Shown here piece by piece: positions 30,776 to 39,636 of a stretch of 44,131 nucleotides of DNA. The stretch is taken from positions 1 through 44,131 of the forward strand of contig VFKE01000012.1 in NCBI GenBank assembly GCA_009885695.1, read 5' to 3'. The translations under genes and the position numbers were made by a program. Source of the stretch: Verrucomicrobiota bacterium. Lineage in GTDB: Bacteria > Verrucomicrobiota > Verrucomicrobiia > Verrucomicrobiales > Verrucomicrobiaceae. Below the pieces are notes generated by a model that saw nothing but the letters and a program-made list of their open reading frames with translations, ran no database searches and was not told where the DNA came from. The stretch's first letter is position 1; each line of letters begins with the position of its first letter.

Positions 30776-33700
30776 ATGAACAACCCATCACCACCTGAAA
30801 AACAGGGGCTCTATGACCCCAGGTTCGAGCATGATGCCTGCGGAGTTGGATTTGTCGTTCACATGAAAGGGAAGAAGTCCCACGAGATCGTGCAGAATGC
30901 ACTGACGATTCTGGCGAACGTTGATCATCGCGGCGCGTGTGTCGAAGAATGCACGGGTGACGGCGCCGGCATCCTGATCCAGTTGCCGCATTTGTTTTTC
31001 AAGAAGGTGACGGCGGCGTTCGGCTTCACCTTGCCGGAGCCTGGACAGTATGGTGTGGCCTCGCTATTCACTTCGCGCGATCCGTTGGCGCGGGCAAAGA
31101 GCCAGGAAATTTTCGAGAAAGTCGTGCGCGATGAAGGCCAGGTCTTTCTCGGCTGGCGAGATGTGCCGGTGGATAATTCAGGACTCGGCAAATCCTCCAA
31201 AGCCAGCGAGCCGTTCATGCGCCAGGGGTTCATCGGTCGTGGTTCCGGTTTGGCGGACGATGCGGCCTTTGAACGAAAACTCTATGTCATCCGCAAGGTC
31301 GCGCATCTCGCCATCCGCGGGGCCAAGGTGGACACCTTCTGGTATGCGCCCAGTTTGTCCTGTCGCACGCTCGTTTACAAAGGAATGCTCACGCCGCTCC
31401 AGGTCGGCGAGTATTTCACCGATCTCCATGACCCTGATATGCAGAGCGCGCTGGCGTTGGTGCATTCCCGGTTCTCGACCAACACCTTCCCGAGCTGGGA
31501 GCGGGCGCACCCGTATCGATACATCGCGCACAACGGCGAAATCAACACCTTGCGCGGCAATATCAACTGGATGCACGCGCGGGAGCCGCTGCTCGCGAGT
31601 CCGTTCTTTGACGATATCAAGAAGATACTTCCGATCGTGAATCCGAACGGGTCGGACTCGTCGATGTTCGACAACGTGCTGGAACTGCTCGTGCTGGGCG
31701 GGCGTTCGCTGCCACACGCGATGATGATGATGATACCCGAGCCGTGGAGCGGTCATGAGTCGATGAGCGACGAGAAGAAAGCGTTCTACGAATACCACTC
31801 CTGTCTCATGGAGCCGTGGGACGGACCGGCCTCCATCGCCTTCACTGATGGAACGATGATCGGCGCGACGCTCGACCGCAACGGTCTGCGCCCTTCGCGT
31901 TATTATGTCACGAAAGATGATCTGGTGATCATGGCCTCGGAAGCGGGGGTGCTGCCGATCGAACCGGAGCGCATCGCACACAAGGGCCGTCTGCAGCCGG
32001 GCCGCATGTTCCTGGTGAACATGGAGGAAGGCCGGATCATTGCTGATGACGAGATTAAAGAAAAGATAGCCGCAGAAAAACCCTATCGCCTGTGGCTGGA
32101 CAAGCATCTCGTTCAGTTGGCGAATGTGAAGGACGCACCGGAGTTGCCGCTGCCCGATCACAAGACTGTGCTCCAGCGGCAGACCGCGTTCGGCTACACT
32201 TATGAGGATTTGCGCCTGCTGATGGCCCCGATGGCGTGCGATGGCGTGGAAGCTGTGGGATCCATGGGCACGGACACGCCTCTGGCCGTGCTCTCGGACA
32301 AGTCGAAGCTGCTCTACGATTACTTCCAGCAGCTCTTCGCCCAGGTCACCAACCCACCGATTGACTGCATCCGCGAAGAGATCATTACCTCGGCAGTCAC
32401 GACCATCGGACCCGAGGGCAATCTGTTGAAGCCCACACCGGAGAGTTGTCATCTCATCGAACTGAAGTCGCCGATCCTCAGCAACGAAGAACTCGCGAAG
32501 CTGAAGCATGTTGCGCAGGGTCAATTCGCGTCGGCCACGCTGCCGATCACATTCAATCCTAAGGACGGCGCCGCTGGTCTCGAAAAAGCAATGGAGCATC
32601 TCTGCGCGGAAGCTGGGAAGCTGATCTCTGCTGGAAAGAACATCATCATTCTCTCCGACCGCGGAGTGAACAAGGAGAACGCGCCGATCCCGGCGCTGCT
32701 GGCCGTCGCTGGTCTGCATCACCATCTCATTCGTGAAGGCACACGCACCTTGTGCGATCTGGTGCTGGAGTCTGGCGAGCCGCGCGAGGTGCATCACTTC
32801 GCGACGCTCATCGGTTACGGCTGCGGAGCCATCAATCCCTATCTCGCTTTCGAGACGCTCGACGACATGATCCGCCAGGGTCTCCTGGTGAATGTGGATT
32901 CCAGGACTGCGTGCAAGAATTTCATCAAAGCCGCGACCAAGGGCGTCATCAAAGTGGCGTCGAAAATCGGCATCTCCACGATGCAAAGTTATCGCGGCGC
33001 GCAGATCTTCGAGGCCGTTGGTCTCAATCAGGCGATGGTGGACAAATATTTCACCTGGACTGCGACGCGCATCGAAGGTGCCAGCATCGAGGTCATCGCC
33101 AAGGAATCCATCGCGCGTCACCGCCACGCTTATCCGGACCGCACCGTGAACGGCCATGCGCTCGATGTCGGTGGCGAATACCAGTGGCGGAAGGATGGCG
33201 AAGGTCATCTCTTCAGCCCGCAGACCATTCACACGTTGCAAAAAGCGGTCCGCACCGGCAGCTTTGAGACTTTCAAGCAATACAGCGCACTGGTGAACGA
33301 GCAAAGCCAGAAGCATTACACGCTGCGCGGCTTGCTTGATTTCAAAAAACTCGAGCCAGTGCCCATCGAAGAAGTCGATAGCGTCGAGACGCTCATGAAG
33401 CGCTTCAAAACGGGCGCGATGAGTTATGGTTCGATCTCGAGCGAGGCGCACGAAGCGCTCGCTATTGCGATGAATCGGGTCGGTGGTAAATCAAACACGG
33501 GTGAAGGCGGTGAAGATTCGGCGCGTTACACCTGGACGAACGAGCGCGGCGATTCCAAGAACAGCGCCATCAAGCAGGTGGCGTCTGGTCGCTTCGGTGT
33601 GACCAGTCTCTATCTGACGCAGGCCAAGGAAATCCAGATCAAGATGGCTCAGGGCGCGAAGCCCGGTGAAGGCGGTCAGCTTCCCGGTGCCAAAGTGTAT

Positions 33701-35359
33701 CCTTGGATCGCGAAGGTGCGACACTCGACACCCGGTGTCGGCCTCATTTCGCCGCCGCCGCATCACGACATCTATTCCATCGAGGATCTCGCGGAACTCA
33801 TCCACGATTTGAAAAACGCGAACCGTGCCGCGCGGATCAGCGTGAAACTAGTCTCCGAAGTTGGCGTCGGCACCATCGCTGCCGGTGTGGCGAAAGCGCA
33901 CTCGGACGTTGTCCTCATCTCCGGTTACGACGGTGGCACCGGTGCTTCGCCGCAGACTTCCATTAAACACGCCGGACTTCCGTGGGAACTCGGACTCGCG
34001 GAGACGCATCAGACACTGGTCTTGAATAATCTTCGCAGCCGCATCGCTGTCGAAGCCGATGGTCAGATGAAAACCGGTCGCGATGTGGTCATTGCCGCCT
34101 TGCTGGGTGCCGAGGAATTTGGATTCGCCACGGCGCCGCTCGTCACTCTGGGCTGCATCATGATGCGCGTCTGTCATTTGAACACCTGCCCGGTCGGCGT
34201 GGCCACGCAGGATCCGCTCCTGCGGAAAAACTTCACCGGCGATCCAGATCACGCCGTGAACTTCATGAAATTCATCGCGCAGGAAGTTCGCGAACTTATG
34301 GCCCAGCTCGGCTTCCGCAAGCTGGAGGACATGGTCGGGCGCACGGACGTGCTCGAAGCTCGGAAAGCGGTCGAGCATTGGAAGGCGAGGGGACTCGACT
34401 TCTCGAAGATACTTTATCAACCGGCAGTAGGACCCGAGGTGGGCCGCTTCTGCACCGAGAAACAGGATCATGGTCTCGACAGATCCATCGACATCACCCA
34501 GCTGCTCGAACTTTGCCGGCCCGCCATCGAGCGTGGAGAAAAGGTCAAGGCCACGCTGCCGATCCGCAATGTGAACCGCGTCGTGGGCACCATTCTCGGC
34601 AATGAAATCACCAAGCGTCACTGGGAGGGACTGCCTGATGACACGGTGCATCTTCATTTCCAAGGCAGCGCAGGGCAGAGTTTCGGTGCGTTTGTTCCGA
34701 AGGGCGTAACGCTTGAGCTCGAAGGCGACGCGAATGACTACGTGGGCAAGGGACTCAGTGGAGGACGCATCATCGTGTATCCACCGACCAATTCCACGTT
34801 CGTCGCCGAAGAAAATATCATCGCCGGTAACGTCACACTTTATGGCGCGACCAGCGGCGAGGTCTATCTGCGCGGCATGGCGGGCGAACGTTTCGCGGTG
34901 CGCAACTCAGGCGTGGACACCGTTGTCGAAGGTGTCGGCGATCACGGCTGCGAATACATGACCGGCGGTCGCGTCGTCGTGCTCGGAGCTACGGGTCGCA
35001 ACTTCGCTGCGGGCATGAGCGGTGGTGTGGCTTATATCCTGGATGAAATAGGTGACTTCGCCACTCGCTGCAACACGCAGATGGTCGGGCTTGAATCGCT
35101 CGAAGACCAGGACGAGATCGAAGCGCTGTTTGCTCTGATCAAGAAGCATGCTGATTACACCAAGAGCCAGAAAGCATTCAAGGTGATCGCACTTTGGGAG
35201 CAAATGCTGCCGAAGTTCGTCAAGGTGATGCCGAAAGACTACAAGCGGGTGCTCCAGGCATTGAAGAAAGCACAGCAGGATGGATTGAGCGGCGATGACG
35301 CGCTCAATGCCGCCTTTGAAGCCAACGCGCGCGATGTCGCTCGCGTCGGAGGAAGTTAA
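30776..35359 (+). CDS. gltB: Glutamate synthase, large (alpha) subunit
   Basis: A 1527-residue GltB that hydrolyses glutamine and uses the ammonia to aminate 2-oxoglutarate. A propeptide of about 21 residues precedes the N-terminal nucleophile C22 ([10 protein letters not shown]). The class II amidotransferase domain (about 22-430) includes [11 protein letters not shown] and [18 protein letters not shown]. The FMN synthase domain includes [31 protein letters not shown] and [12 protein letters not shown]. The 3Fe-4S cysteines are in [21 protein letters not shown] (split here for length: [16 protein letters not shown]). The GXGXG domain ends the protein ([16 protein letters not shown]). gltD follows after 47 bp. 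No Shine-Dalgarno site precedes the ATG. Confidence 0.97.
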   Translation: MNNPSPPEKQGLYDPRFEHDACGVGFVVHMKGKKSHEIVQNALTILANVDHRGACVEECTGDGAGILIQLPHLFFKKVTAAFGFTLPEPGQYGVASLFTSRDPLARAKSQEIFEKVVRDEGQVFLGWRDVPVDNSGLGKSSKASEPFMRQGFIGRGSGLADDAAFERKLYVIRKVAHLAIRGAKVDTFWYAPSLSCRTLVYKGMLTPLQVGEYFTDLHDPDMQSALALVHSRFSTNTFPSWERAHPYRYIAHNGEINTLRGNINWMHAREPLLASPFFDDIKKILPIVNPNGSDSSMFDNVLELLVLGGRSLPHAMMMMIPEPWSGHESMSDEKKAFYEYHSCLMEPWDGPASIAFTDGTMIGATLDRNGLRPSRYYVTKDDLVIMASEAGVLPIEPERIAHKGRLQPGRMFLVNMEEGRIIADDEIKEKIAAEKPYRLWLDKHLVQLANVKDAPELPLPDHKTVLQRQTAFGYTYEDLRLLMAPMACDGVEAVGSMGTDTPLAVLSDKSKLLYDYFQQLFAQVTNPPIDCIREEIITSAVTTIGPEGNLLKPTPESCHLIELKSPILSNEELAKLKHVAQGQFASATLPITFNPKDGAAGLEKAMEHLCAEAGKLISAGKNIIILSDRGVNKENAPIPALLAVAGLHHHLIREGTRTLCDLVLESGEPREVHHFATLIGYGCGAINPYLAFETLDDMIRQGLLVNVDSRTACKNFIKAATKGVIKVASKIGISTMQSYRGAQIFEAVGLNQAMVDKYFTWTATRIEGASIEVIAKESIARHRHAYPDRTVNGHALDVGGEYQWRKDGEGHLFSPQTIHTLQKAVRTGSFETFKQYSALVNEQSQKHYTLRGLLDFKKLEPVPIEEVDSVETLMKRFKTGAMSYGSISSEAHEALAIAMNRVGGKSNTGEGGEDSARYTWTNERGDSKNSAIKQVASGRFGVTSLYLTQAKEIQIKMAQGAKPGEGGQLPGAKVYPWIAKVRHSTPGVGLISPPPHHDIYSIEDLAELIHDLKNANRAARISVKLVSEVGVGTIAAGVAKAHSDVVLISGYDGGTGASPQTSIKHAGLPWELGLAETHQTLVLNNLRSRIAVEADGQMKTGRDVVIAALLGAEEFGFATAPLVTLGCIMMRVCHLNTCPVGVATQDPLLRKNFTGDPDHAVNFMKFIAQEVRELMAQLGFRKLEDMVGRTDVLEARKAVEHWKARGLDFSKILYQPAVGPEVGRFCTEKQDHGLDRSIDITQLLELCRPAIERGEKVKATLPIRNVNRVVGTILGNEITKRHWEGLPDDTVHLHFQGSAGQSFGAFVPKGVTLELEGDANDYVGKGLSGGRIIVYPPTNSTFVAEENIIAGNVTLYGATSGEVYLRGMAGERFAVRNSGVDTVVEGVGDHGCEYMTGGRVVVLGATGRNFAAGMSGGVAYILDEIGDFATRCNTQMVGLESLEDQDEIEALFALIKKHADYTKSQKAFKVIALWEQMLPKFVKVMPKDYKRVLQALKKAQQDGLSGDDALNAAFEANARDVARVGGS

Positions 35360-35406
35360 ACCGCAGATAGATGACACTGGACCAACTGGCATTTCAATTT
35401 TGATCT

Positions 35407-36891
35407 ATGGGAAAACCAACAGGCTTTATCGAATTCGAGCGCGAAATTCCGGTCGACCGGCCACCGCTGGAGCGCATCAAAGATTGGGGCGAGTTTCATG
35501 TGCACATGCCTGAGACGAGCCTGCGCACTCAGGGATCGCGCTGCATGGATTGCGGGATTCCATTCTGTCACACGGGCACGCTCATCAGCGGCATGGCCAG
35601 TGGCTGCCCGATCAACAACCTCATTCCCGAATGGAACGACCTCGTCTATCGCGGGCTTTGGAAGGAAGCGCTCGAGCGCTTGCACAAGACCAACAACTTT
35701 CCTGAGTTCACTGGTCGTGTCTGTCCAGCTCCATGCGAAGGATCGTGCGTCCTGGGTATCAACAATCCGCCCGTCACGATCAAGAATCTCGAAGTCGCGA
35801 TCATCGACAAGGGCTGGGAAGAAGGCTGGGTCACACCTGAGCCACCGCAGAAGCGCACTGGCAAGAGGGTTGCCATTATCGGCTCCGGCCCTGCGGGTTT
35901 GAGCGCCGCCGCACAACTCAACAAGGCCGGTCACACGGTCACGGTTTACGAACGCGCTGATCGCCCCGGTGGCCTGCTCATGTATGGCATCCCCAACATG
36001 AAACTTGATAAAAATGAAGTCGTACTCCGCCGCATCAAGCTGCTGGAAGACGAAGGCGTGAAGTTCATCTGCAACACCGAAGTGGGCAAAGACATCACGA
36101 GCGAGTCACTGCTTAAGGACTTCGACGCCGTGGTTCTCTGCACCGGTGCCACCAAGCCGCGCGATCTTCCCATCGAAGGTCGGCCATTGAAGGGTGTTCA
36201 CTTTGCGATGGATTTCCTCACCGCGAACACCAGGGCGGTTCTCGATAAACATCAGAATGGAACCTTCATCAATGCTGCGGGCAAGGATGTCATCATCATC
36301 GGTGGTGGCGATACCGGCACTGATTGCGTGGGCACTTCGATGCGTCATGGCTGCAAGAGTCTCGTTCAAGTCGAGATTCTGCCCAAGCCGCCGCTGGAAC
36401 GGGCCAAGGACAATCCCTGGCCCGAATGGCCCAAGACTTACAAGATGGATTATGGTCAGGAAGAAGCTGCCGCCAAGTTCGGCGATGATCCGCGCGTTTA
36501 TGTTACCACGGCGACAAAATTCGAGGGTGACGATATAGGAAATGTGAAGACCGTGCACACTGTGCAGGTCGAGTGGACCAAGAATGACAAAGGCCAGTTC
36601 ATTCCCAAAAATATTCCCGGCACGAATAAAGTTCTGCCTGCGCAACTGGTGTTGCTGGCGATGGGTTTCCTCGGTCCCGAACAACCGTTGCTGGACGCGC
36701 TCAACGTTGAACGCGATGCGCGGAGCAATGTGAAAGCCGAGCACGGCAAATACACCACCAGCCTGCCGGGAGTCTTCGCTGCTGGCGACTGTCGTCGCGG
36801 ACAGAGTTTAGTCGTATGGGCTTTCAACGAAGGTCGCGGAGCTGCGAAAGCCTGTGATCTTTATCTGATGGGCGCGACGGACTTGCCGTGA
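35407..36891 (+). CDS. gltD: Glutamate synthase, small (beta) subunit
   Basis: A 494-residue FAD and iron-sulfur protein that passes electrons from NADPH to GltB. The N-terminal cluster cysteines are in [30 protein letters not shown], and [20 protein letters not shown] binding is at [20 protein letters not shown] with [20 protein letters not shown], the NADPH fold at [15 protein letters not shown], and the closing FAD motif at [18 protein letters not shown]. It makes the enzyme the NADPH-type, not the ferredoxin-type. It is the last gene of the operon; its stop codon directly abuts a large inverted-repeat element. Confidence 0.97.
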   Translation: MGKPTGFIEFEREIPVDRPPLERIKDWGEFHVHMPETSLRTQGSRCMDCGIPFCHTGTLISGMASGCPINNLIPEWNDLVYRGLWKEALERLHKTNNFPEFTGRVCPAPCEGSCVLGINNPPVTIKNLEVAIIDKGWEEGWVTPEPPQKRTGKRVAIIGSGPAGLSAAAQLNKAGHTVTVYERADRPGGLLMYGIPNMKLDKNEVVLRRIKLLEDEGVKFICNTEVGKDITSESLLKDFDAVVLCTGATKPRDLPIEGRPLKGVHFAMDFLTANTRAVLDKHQNGTFINAAGKDVIIIGGGDTGTDCVGTSMRHGCKSLVQVEILPKPPLERAKDNPWPEWPKTYKMDYGQEEAAAKFGDDPRVYVTTATKFEGDDIGNVKTVHTVQVEWTKNDKGQFIPKNIPGTNKVLPAQLVLLAMGFLGPEQPLLDALNVERDARSNVKAEHGKYTTSLPGVFAAGDCRRGQSLVVWAFNEGRGAAKACDLYLMGATDLP

Positions 36892-37216
36892 GGCCGGTGA
36901 TGGCTCATACCACTTCGGGCTATCAATCAGCAGAATGTGGGGCGCCTATCGGCAAGTGGCACAGGTTTGCCACTCGGCCCTGAGCTCGTGACCGAAGGGC
37001 AACCTGTGTGTAGCCCGACCATTCTGGTCGGGTTCATGCTGAAACCTGCCCCGGCAGTTGCGAAGCCGCGAAGCGAACGCCCGGGCTACACACAGGCTCT
37101 AAAAGCCTGTGCCACTCGTTCAACCCCTCGCTCCATACTTTCACCGCGTCGCAATGCTGGAGTCGGTTCTCTTCTTTTGCTGATTGATACCGACAAATGG
37201 TATCAGTCACCCGGCC
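36892..37216. repeat. 325-bp nested inverted-repeat element
   Basis: Successive arms pair from the outside in: GGCCGGTGA (36892) with TCACCCGGCC (37207-37216); ATACCA (36907) with TGGTAT (37198); TATCAATCAGCA (36921-36932) with its perfect complement at 37178-37189; AGTGGCACAGGTTT (36955-36968) with AAGCCTGTGCCACT (37103-37116), one mismatch; CCTGTGTGTAGCCCG (37003-37017) with its perfect complement at 37082-37096; and a tight hairpin CCCGACCA/TGGTCGGG at 37014-37032. No open frame with recognisable content exists. It starts at the base after the gltD stop. It may be a composite of REP-like palindromes, a large MITE, or a structured RNA. Confidence 0.75.
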
Positions 37217-37431
37217 AGTTCACCTAGGTGCGACCCATAAATGCTTGCGTCTGAATATTGTGACGTCCTGATCCGCCAGTTTTGGGGCGTGGTGTGAAGT
37301 AGCATTTGCGAATAAAAATATACAGCCATGGGAGCTGGGGTTTTCAAACTCGATGTAGAATGTCAGATAATATTTTATATTCCTACAATTACCACTTGAC
37401 GGACTTTCGTGGTTAAGTCAGAATAATCCTC
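37217..37431. other. Gene-free region upstream of the third toxin-antitoxin module
   Basis: The 215 bp between the inverted-repeat element and the antitoxin gene become AT-rich toward the end (37310-37395). Apart from the promoter at 37396-37424 I see no gene, RNA or repeat in it. Confidence 0.5.
37396..37424 (+). promoter_or_regulatory. Probable promoter of the third toxin-antitoxin module
   Basis: TTGACG at 37396-37401 and CAGAAT at 37419-37424 are spaced 17 bp, with an overlapping AATAAT at 37422-37427. The -10 box ends 7 bp before the antitoxin ATG at 37432, so the transcript would start at or one base before the start codon. The -35 hexamer is identical to that of the module at 23414. 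Confidence 0.45.
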
Positions 37432-37707
37432 ATGAGATCTGCGGCCAAATCTGACTCCGTCTGGTTCACTACCAAGGGACAAGTCGTCATTCCCTTAAAG
37501 TTTCGCCGTGAGTTTCACATTGAGGATGGCACCAAGGCCATCATCCAGACCACGCCCGAAGGCATTTTGCTGAAGCCTGTCACCGCCGTGACGATCCGCC
37601 GGCTCAAGGGCATCCTGAAGCGCAAGCCCGGCGACAAGCCCTTCGCGGAGCAATGGGCCGATCATAAACGCGAAGAACGCGAACTGGAGGAGCGCCGTGG
37701 CCGCTAA
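37432..37707 (+). CDS. AbrB/SpoVT-fold antitoxin
   Basis: A 91-residue antitoxin with SVWFTTKGQVVIPLKFRREF followed by HIEDGTKAIIQTTPEGILLKPV, a clear AbrB-type hairpin (KGQVVIP), then a highly charged helical tail (EQWADHKREERELEERRGR) for toxin binding. It overlaps the PIN gene by 11 bp, unlike the spaced pairs at 3017 and 23414. GGAGG inside its last codons lies 6 nt before the toxin GTG, so this antitoxin frame also carries the toxin's ribosome-binding site. Confidence 0.9.
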   Translation: MRSAAKSDSVWFTTKGQVVIPLKFRREFHIEDGTKAIIQTTPEGILLKPVTAVTIRRLKGILKRKPGDKPFAEQWADHKREERELEERRGR

Positions 37708-38101
37708 AGTGCTCGATAGCTTTGCACTGCTGGCCCTGTTTCGCGACGAAGCGGGCGCGGACATCGTCGCTGGGATCCTTGAGAAAGCCGGGCGGCAAGA
37801 TCAGCCGCTGCACATGACCGAGGTCAACTACGCGGAAGTTCAATACATCGTCCGCCGCAAGGATGGAGATGCCGCCTGGGAGTCCATTGCGGAGGAATTG
37901 AAAGCTGCACCGATCGAATTTCATCCGGCGGACCGCCAATTGGCTGACAGCGCTGCTGGTTTCAAGTCACGGCACCGCATCAGTCTCGCTGACGCATTTG
38001 CCGCCGCGCTGGCGAAGGATAAGAAAGCCGAACTCATCACTGGTGACCCGGAGTTTAAAGCGCTGGAGAAGGTAATAAAAATTTACTGGCTGCCGAAATG
38101 A
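37697..38101 (+). CDS. vapC: PIN-domain ribonuclease toxin (VapC type), GTG start
   Basis: A 134-residue PIN protein: KVLDSFALLALFRDEAGADI (first Asp), TEVNYAEVQYIVRRKDG (Glu), HRISLADAFAAALAKDKKAE (third acidic residue) and LITGDPEFKALEK (last Asp). The start is a GTG at 37697 within the antitoxin gene, preceded by GGAGG at a 6-nt spacing, which is the strongest Shine-Dalgarno sequence I find in the window. This gene is therefore translationally coupled to its antitoxin by a route that the two other intact modules do not show. Confidence 0.9.
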   Translation: MAAKVLDSFALLALFRDEAGADIVAGILEKAGRQDQPLHMTEVNYAEVQYIVRRKDGDAAWESIAEELKAAPIEFHPADRQLADSAAGFKSRHRISLADAFAAALAKDKKAELITGDPEFKALEKVIKIYWLPK

Positions 38102-38188
38102 CGCCATGAGTTCTAACACTCCAGAGAACCCTAAATTTTCACCTGATATCTAGGGGAGCACTGCTCTCAAGGATTTAGTCACATCCGA

Positions 38189-38233
38189 GAGTCTCTTCGC
38201 GGATCACGGATTGAAAATCTCGCGAAGAGACTC
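38189..38233. terminator. Strong hairpin between convergent genes
   Basis: GAGTCTCTTCGCG at 38189-38201 pairs perfectly with CGCGAAGAGACTC at 38221-38233 around a 19-nt loop. It lies between the ends of the PIN gene (plus) and the DUF1501 gene (minus), the place for a shared terminator. No clean U-tract follows on either strand. Confidence 0.5.
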
Positions 38234-38244
38234 GCGAGGTACTT

Positions 38245-39597
38245 TTATCCGAGGAAGCCGATGTTGGTGTTGCTGAAATTCCCGATGTTGCCGAACACGG
38301 AGTTCATCAGATTCGGCTGCACTCCGAGCCATGAGGCGAATGTCGCGCCAAATTGTTCGGTCGATGTGCTTGGGATCATCGCGCCGCGGGAGCCGGAATC
38401 GTCGGGACCACCGAGGGCCAGGTTGGGGAAGGTGCCGTAAATGTTGCCGCCTTTGACGGCGTCGCCGAGGATGAGATGATGGTTGCCCCAGCCGTGATCG
38501 CATCCTGAACCGCTGGGCTGCAGGGTGCGGCCGAAATCAGACAGTGTGAAGCTCGTCACCTTGTCGGAGACTCCCATCTCGACCGTGCTTTGATAGAATG
38601 CGGACAATGACTGGCCGACCTGTCGCAGTAGATCGAACTGCTGCCAGGTCTGGGCGCTGTGCGTATCGAAGCCGCCGAGCGAACAGAAAAACACCTGGCG
38701 CTTCATGCCGGTGGCGTTGCGCAAGCTGATGATGCTGGCAACCTGCTTGAGTTGAACGCCGAGACTGGTGCCGGGGAACTGTGTCTTCACGGTGGAAGCC
38801 GCGCCGGTGAGCATGGCGTTGAGAGTGTGTGCTTCCTTGCGCGCCTGATTCGCTGCCTGCACCAGAGCGAGTCCGCTGTCGAGCTGGATGATCTGTTGCA
38901 GACCGATCTTGCGGGCATCGGCGGCGGATTGAGGCCAGAGCGACATGCCGTCCATATCCAGATTGAATCCGGGAAACAGGGTGGCGGACTGGATGGTGCT
39001 GCCGGTGCAAAACAAGGCCGGGCCCGAGATCGAACACGCAGTTGGGAAAGTTGCGGGGCCATTCAAGGATTGCAGCAAGTCCGCGGATCGTCCGCCCCAT
39101 CCGGTGCCGCCGGATGAGGAGGGGATGCCGCTTTGCATTTGCTGCGCCTGATCTGAGTGCGAAAAAAGATTGGTCGGCACCGGCAATGAACTGGCGAGAT
39201 ACTGCGTGCGGGTGACCGGTTGCACGAGCATGCCCACGTTCGCCATCACGGCCAGATGGCCTTGGGCCCACAATGGGTGAAGTGCTTCGAGACCCGGATT
39301 CAATCCATACGGCGTGCCGCTGGTTGTCGTTACAGGGAGCAGGGCCCCATTGCTGTCGGGCAGCGCGAGTCCGCCGCGTGCGTTTCGGTAGGAGGCGAAT
39401 TCGGATGCGGAAAGCGGCACGATGGTATTGTGGCCGTCGTTGCCGCCAGTGAGGAAAATGCACACCAGTGCTTTGTAATCCGGCGGGGCGCTCGGACCTG
39501 ATTGCGCAACGGCGCTCATCCGGCCGAATTGTGAGAGAAGTCCGGCTGCTCCTGCTCCTGCGAGGAAACGTCTGCGGGCAAATGGATGGGAGGACAT
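38245..39597 (-). CDS. DUF1501 protein, Tat-exported
   Basis: A 450-residue DUF1501 protein (sulfatase/alkaline phosphatase-like fold). The N-terminus SSHPFARRRFLAGAGAAGLL is a twin-arginine signal. Family landmarks are LVCIFLTGGNDGHNTIVPLS (the C/F-L-x-G-G-x-D-x-x-N metal-site motif), FDTHSAQTWQQFDLLRQVGQ, SFTLSDFGRTLQPSGSGCDH, and GWGNHHLILGD (terminal metal ligands). The biochemical role is not established; members are paired with DUF1800 proteins, as here, and are very numerous in Planctomycetota and Verrucomicrobiota. It starts 39 bp after the DUF1800 gene. The leader (CCCAACCACACCCACCAAC) is CA-rich without a Shine-Dalgarno site. Confidence 0.9.
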   Translation of the reverse strand: MSSHPFARRRFLAGAGAAGLLSQFGRMSAVAQSGPSAPPDYKALVCIFLTGGNDGHNTIVPLSASEFASYRNARGGLALPDSNGALLPVTTTSGTPYGLNPGLEALHPLWAQGHLAVMANVGMLVQPVTRTQYLASSLPVPTNLFSHSDQAQQMQSGIPSSSGGTGWGGRSADLLQSLNGPATFPTACSISGPALFCTGSTIQSATLFPGFNLDMDGMSLWPQSAADARKIGLQQIIQLDSGLALVQAANQARKEAHTLNAMLTGAASTVKTQFPGTSLGVQLKQVASIISLRNATGMKRQVFFCSLGGFDTHSAQTWQQFDLLRQVGQSLSAFYQSTVEMGVSDKVTSFTLSDFGRTLQPSGSGCDHGWGNHHLILGDAVKGGNIYGTFPNLALGGPDDSGSRGAMIPSTSTEQFGATFASWLGVQPNLMNSVFGNIGNFSNTNIGFLG

Positions 39598-39636
39598 GAT
39601 GTTGGTGGGTGTGGTTGGGAGATTGATGCGGCGGGT

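Noticed and set aside
31178..33451. 757-codon open frame antisense to gltB
   Set aside because: It lies wholly opposite a perfectly conserved gltB, its translation has no recognisable domains, and long antisense frames are expected in GC-rich genes with strong codon bias.
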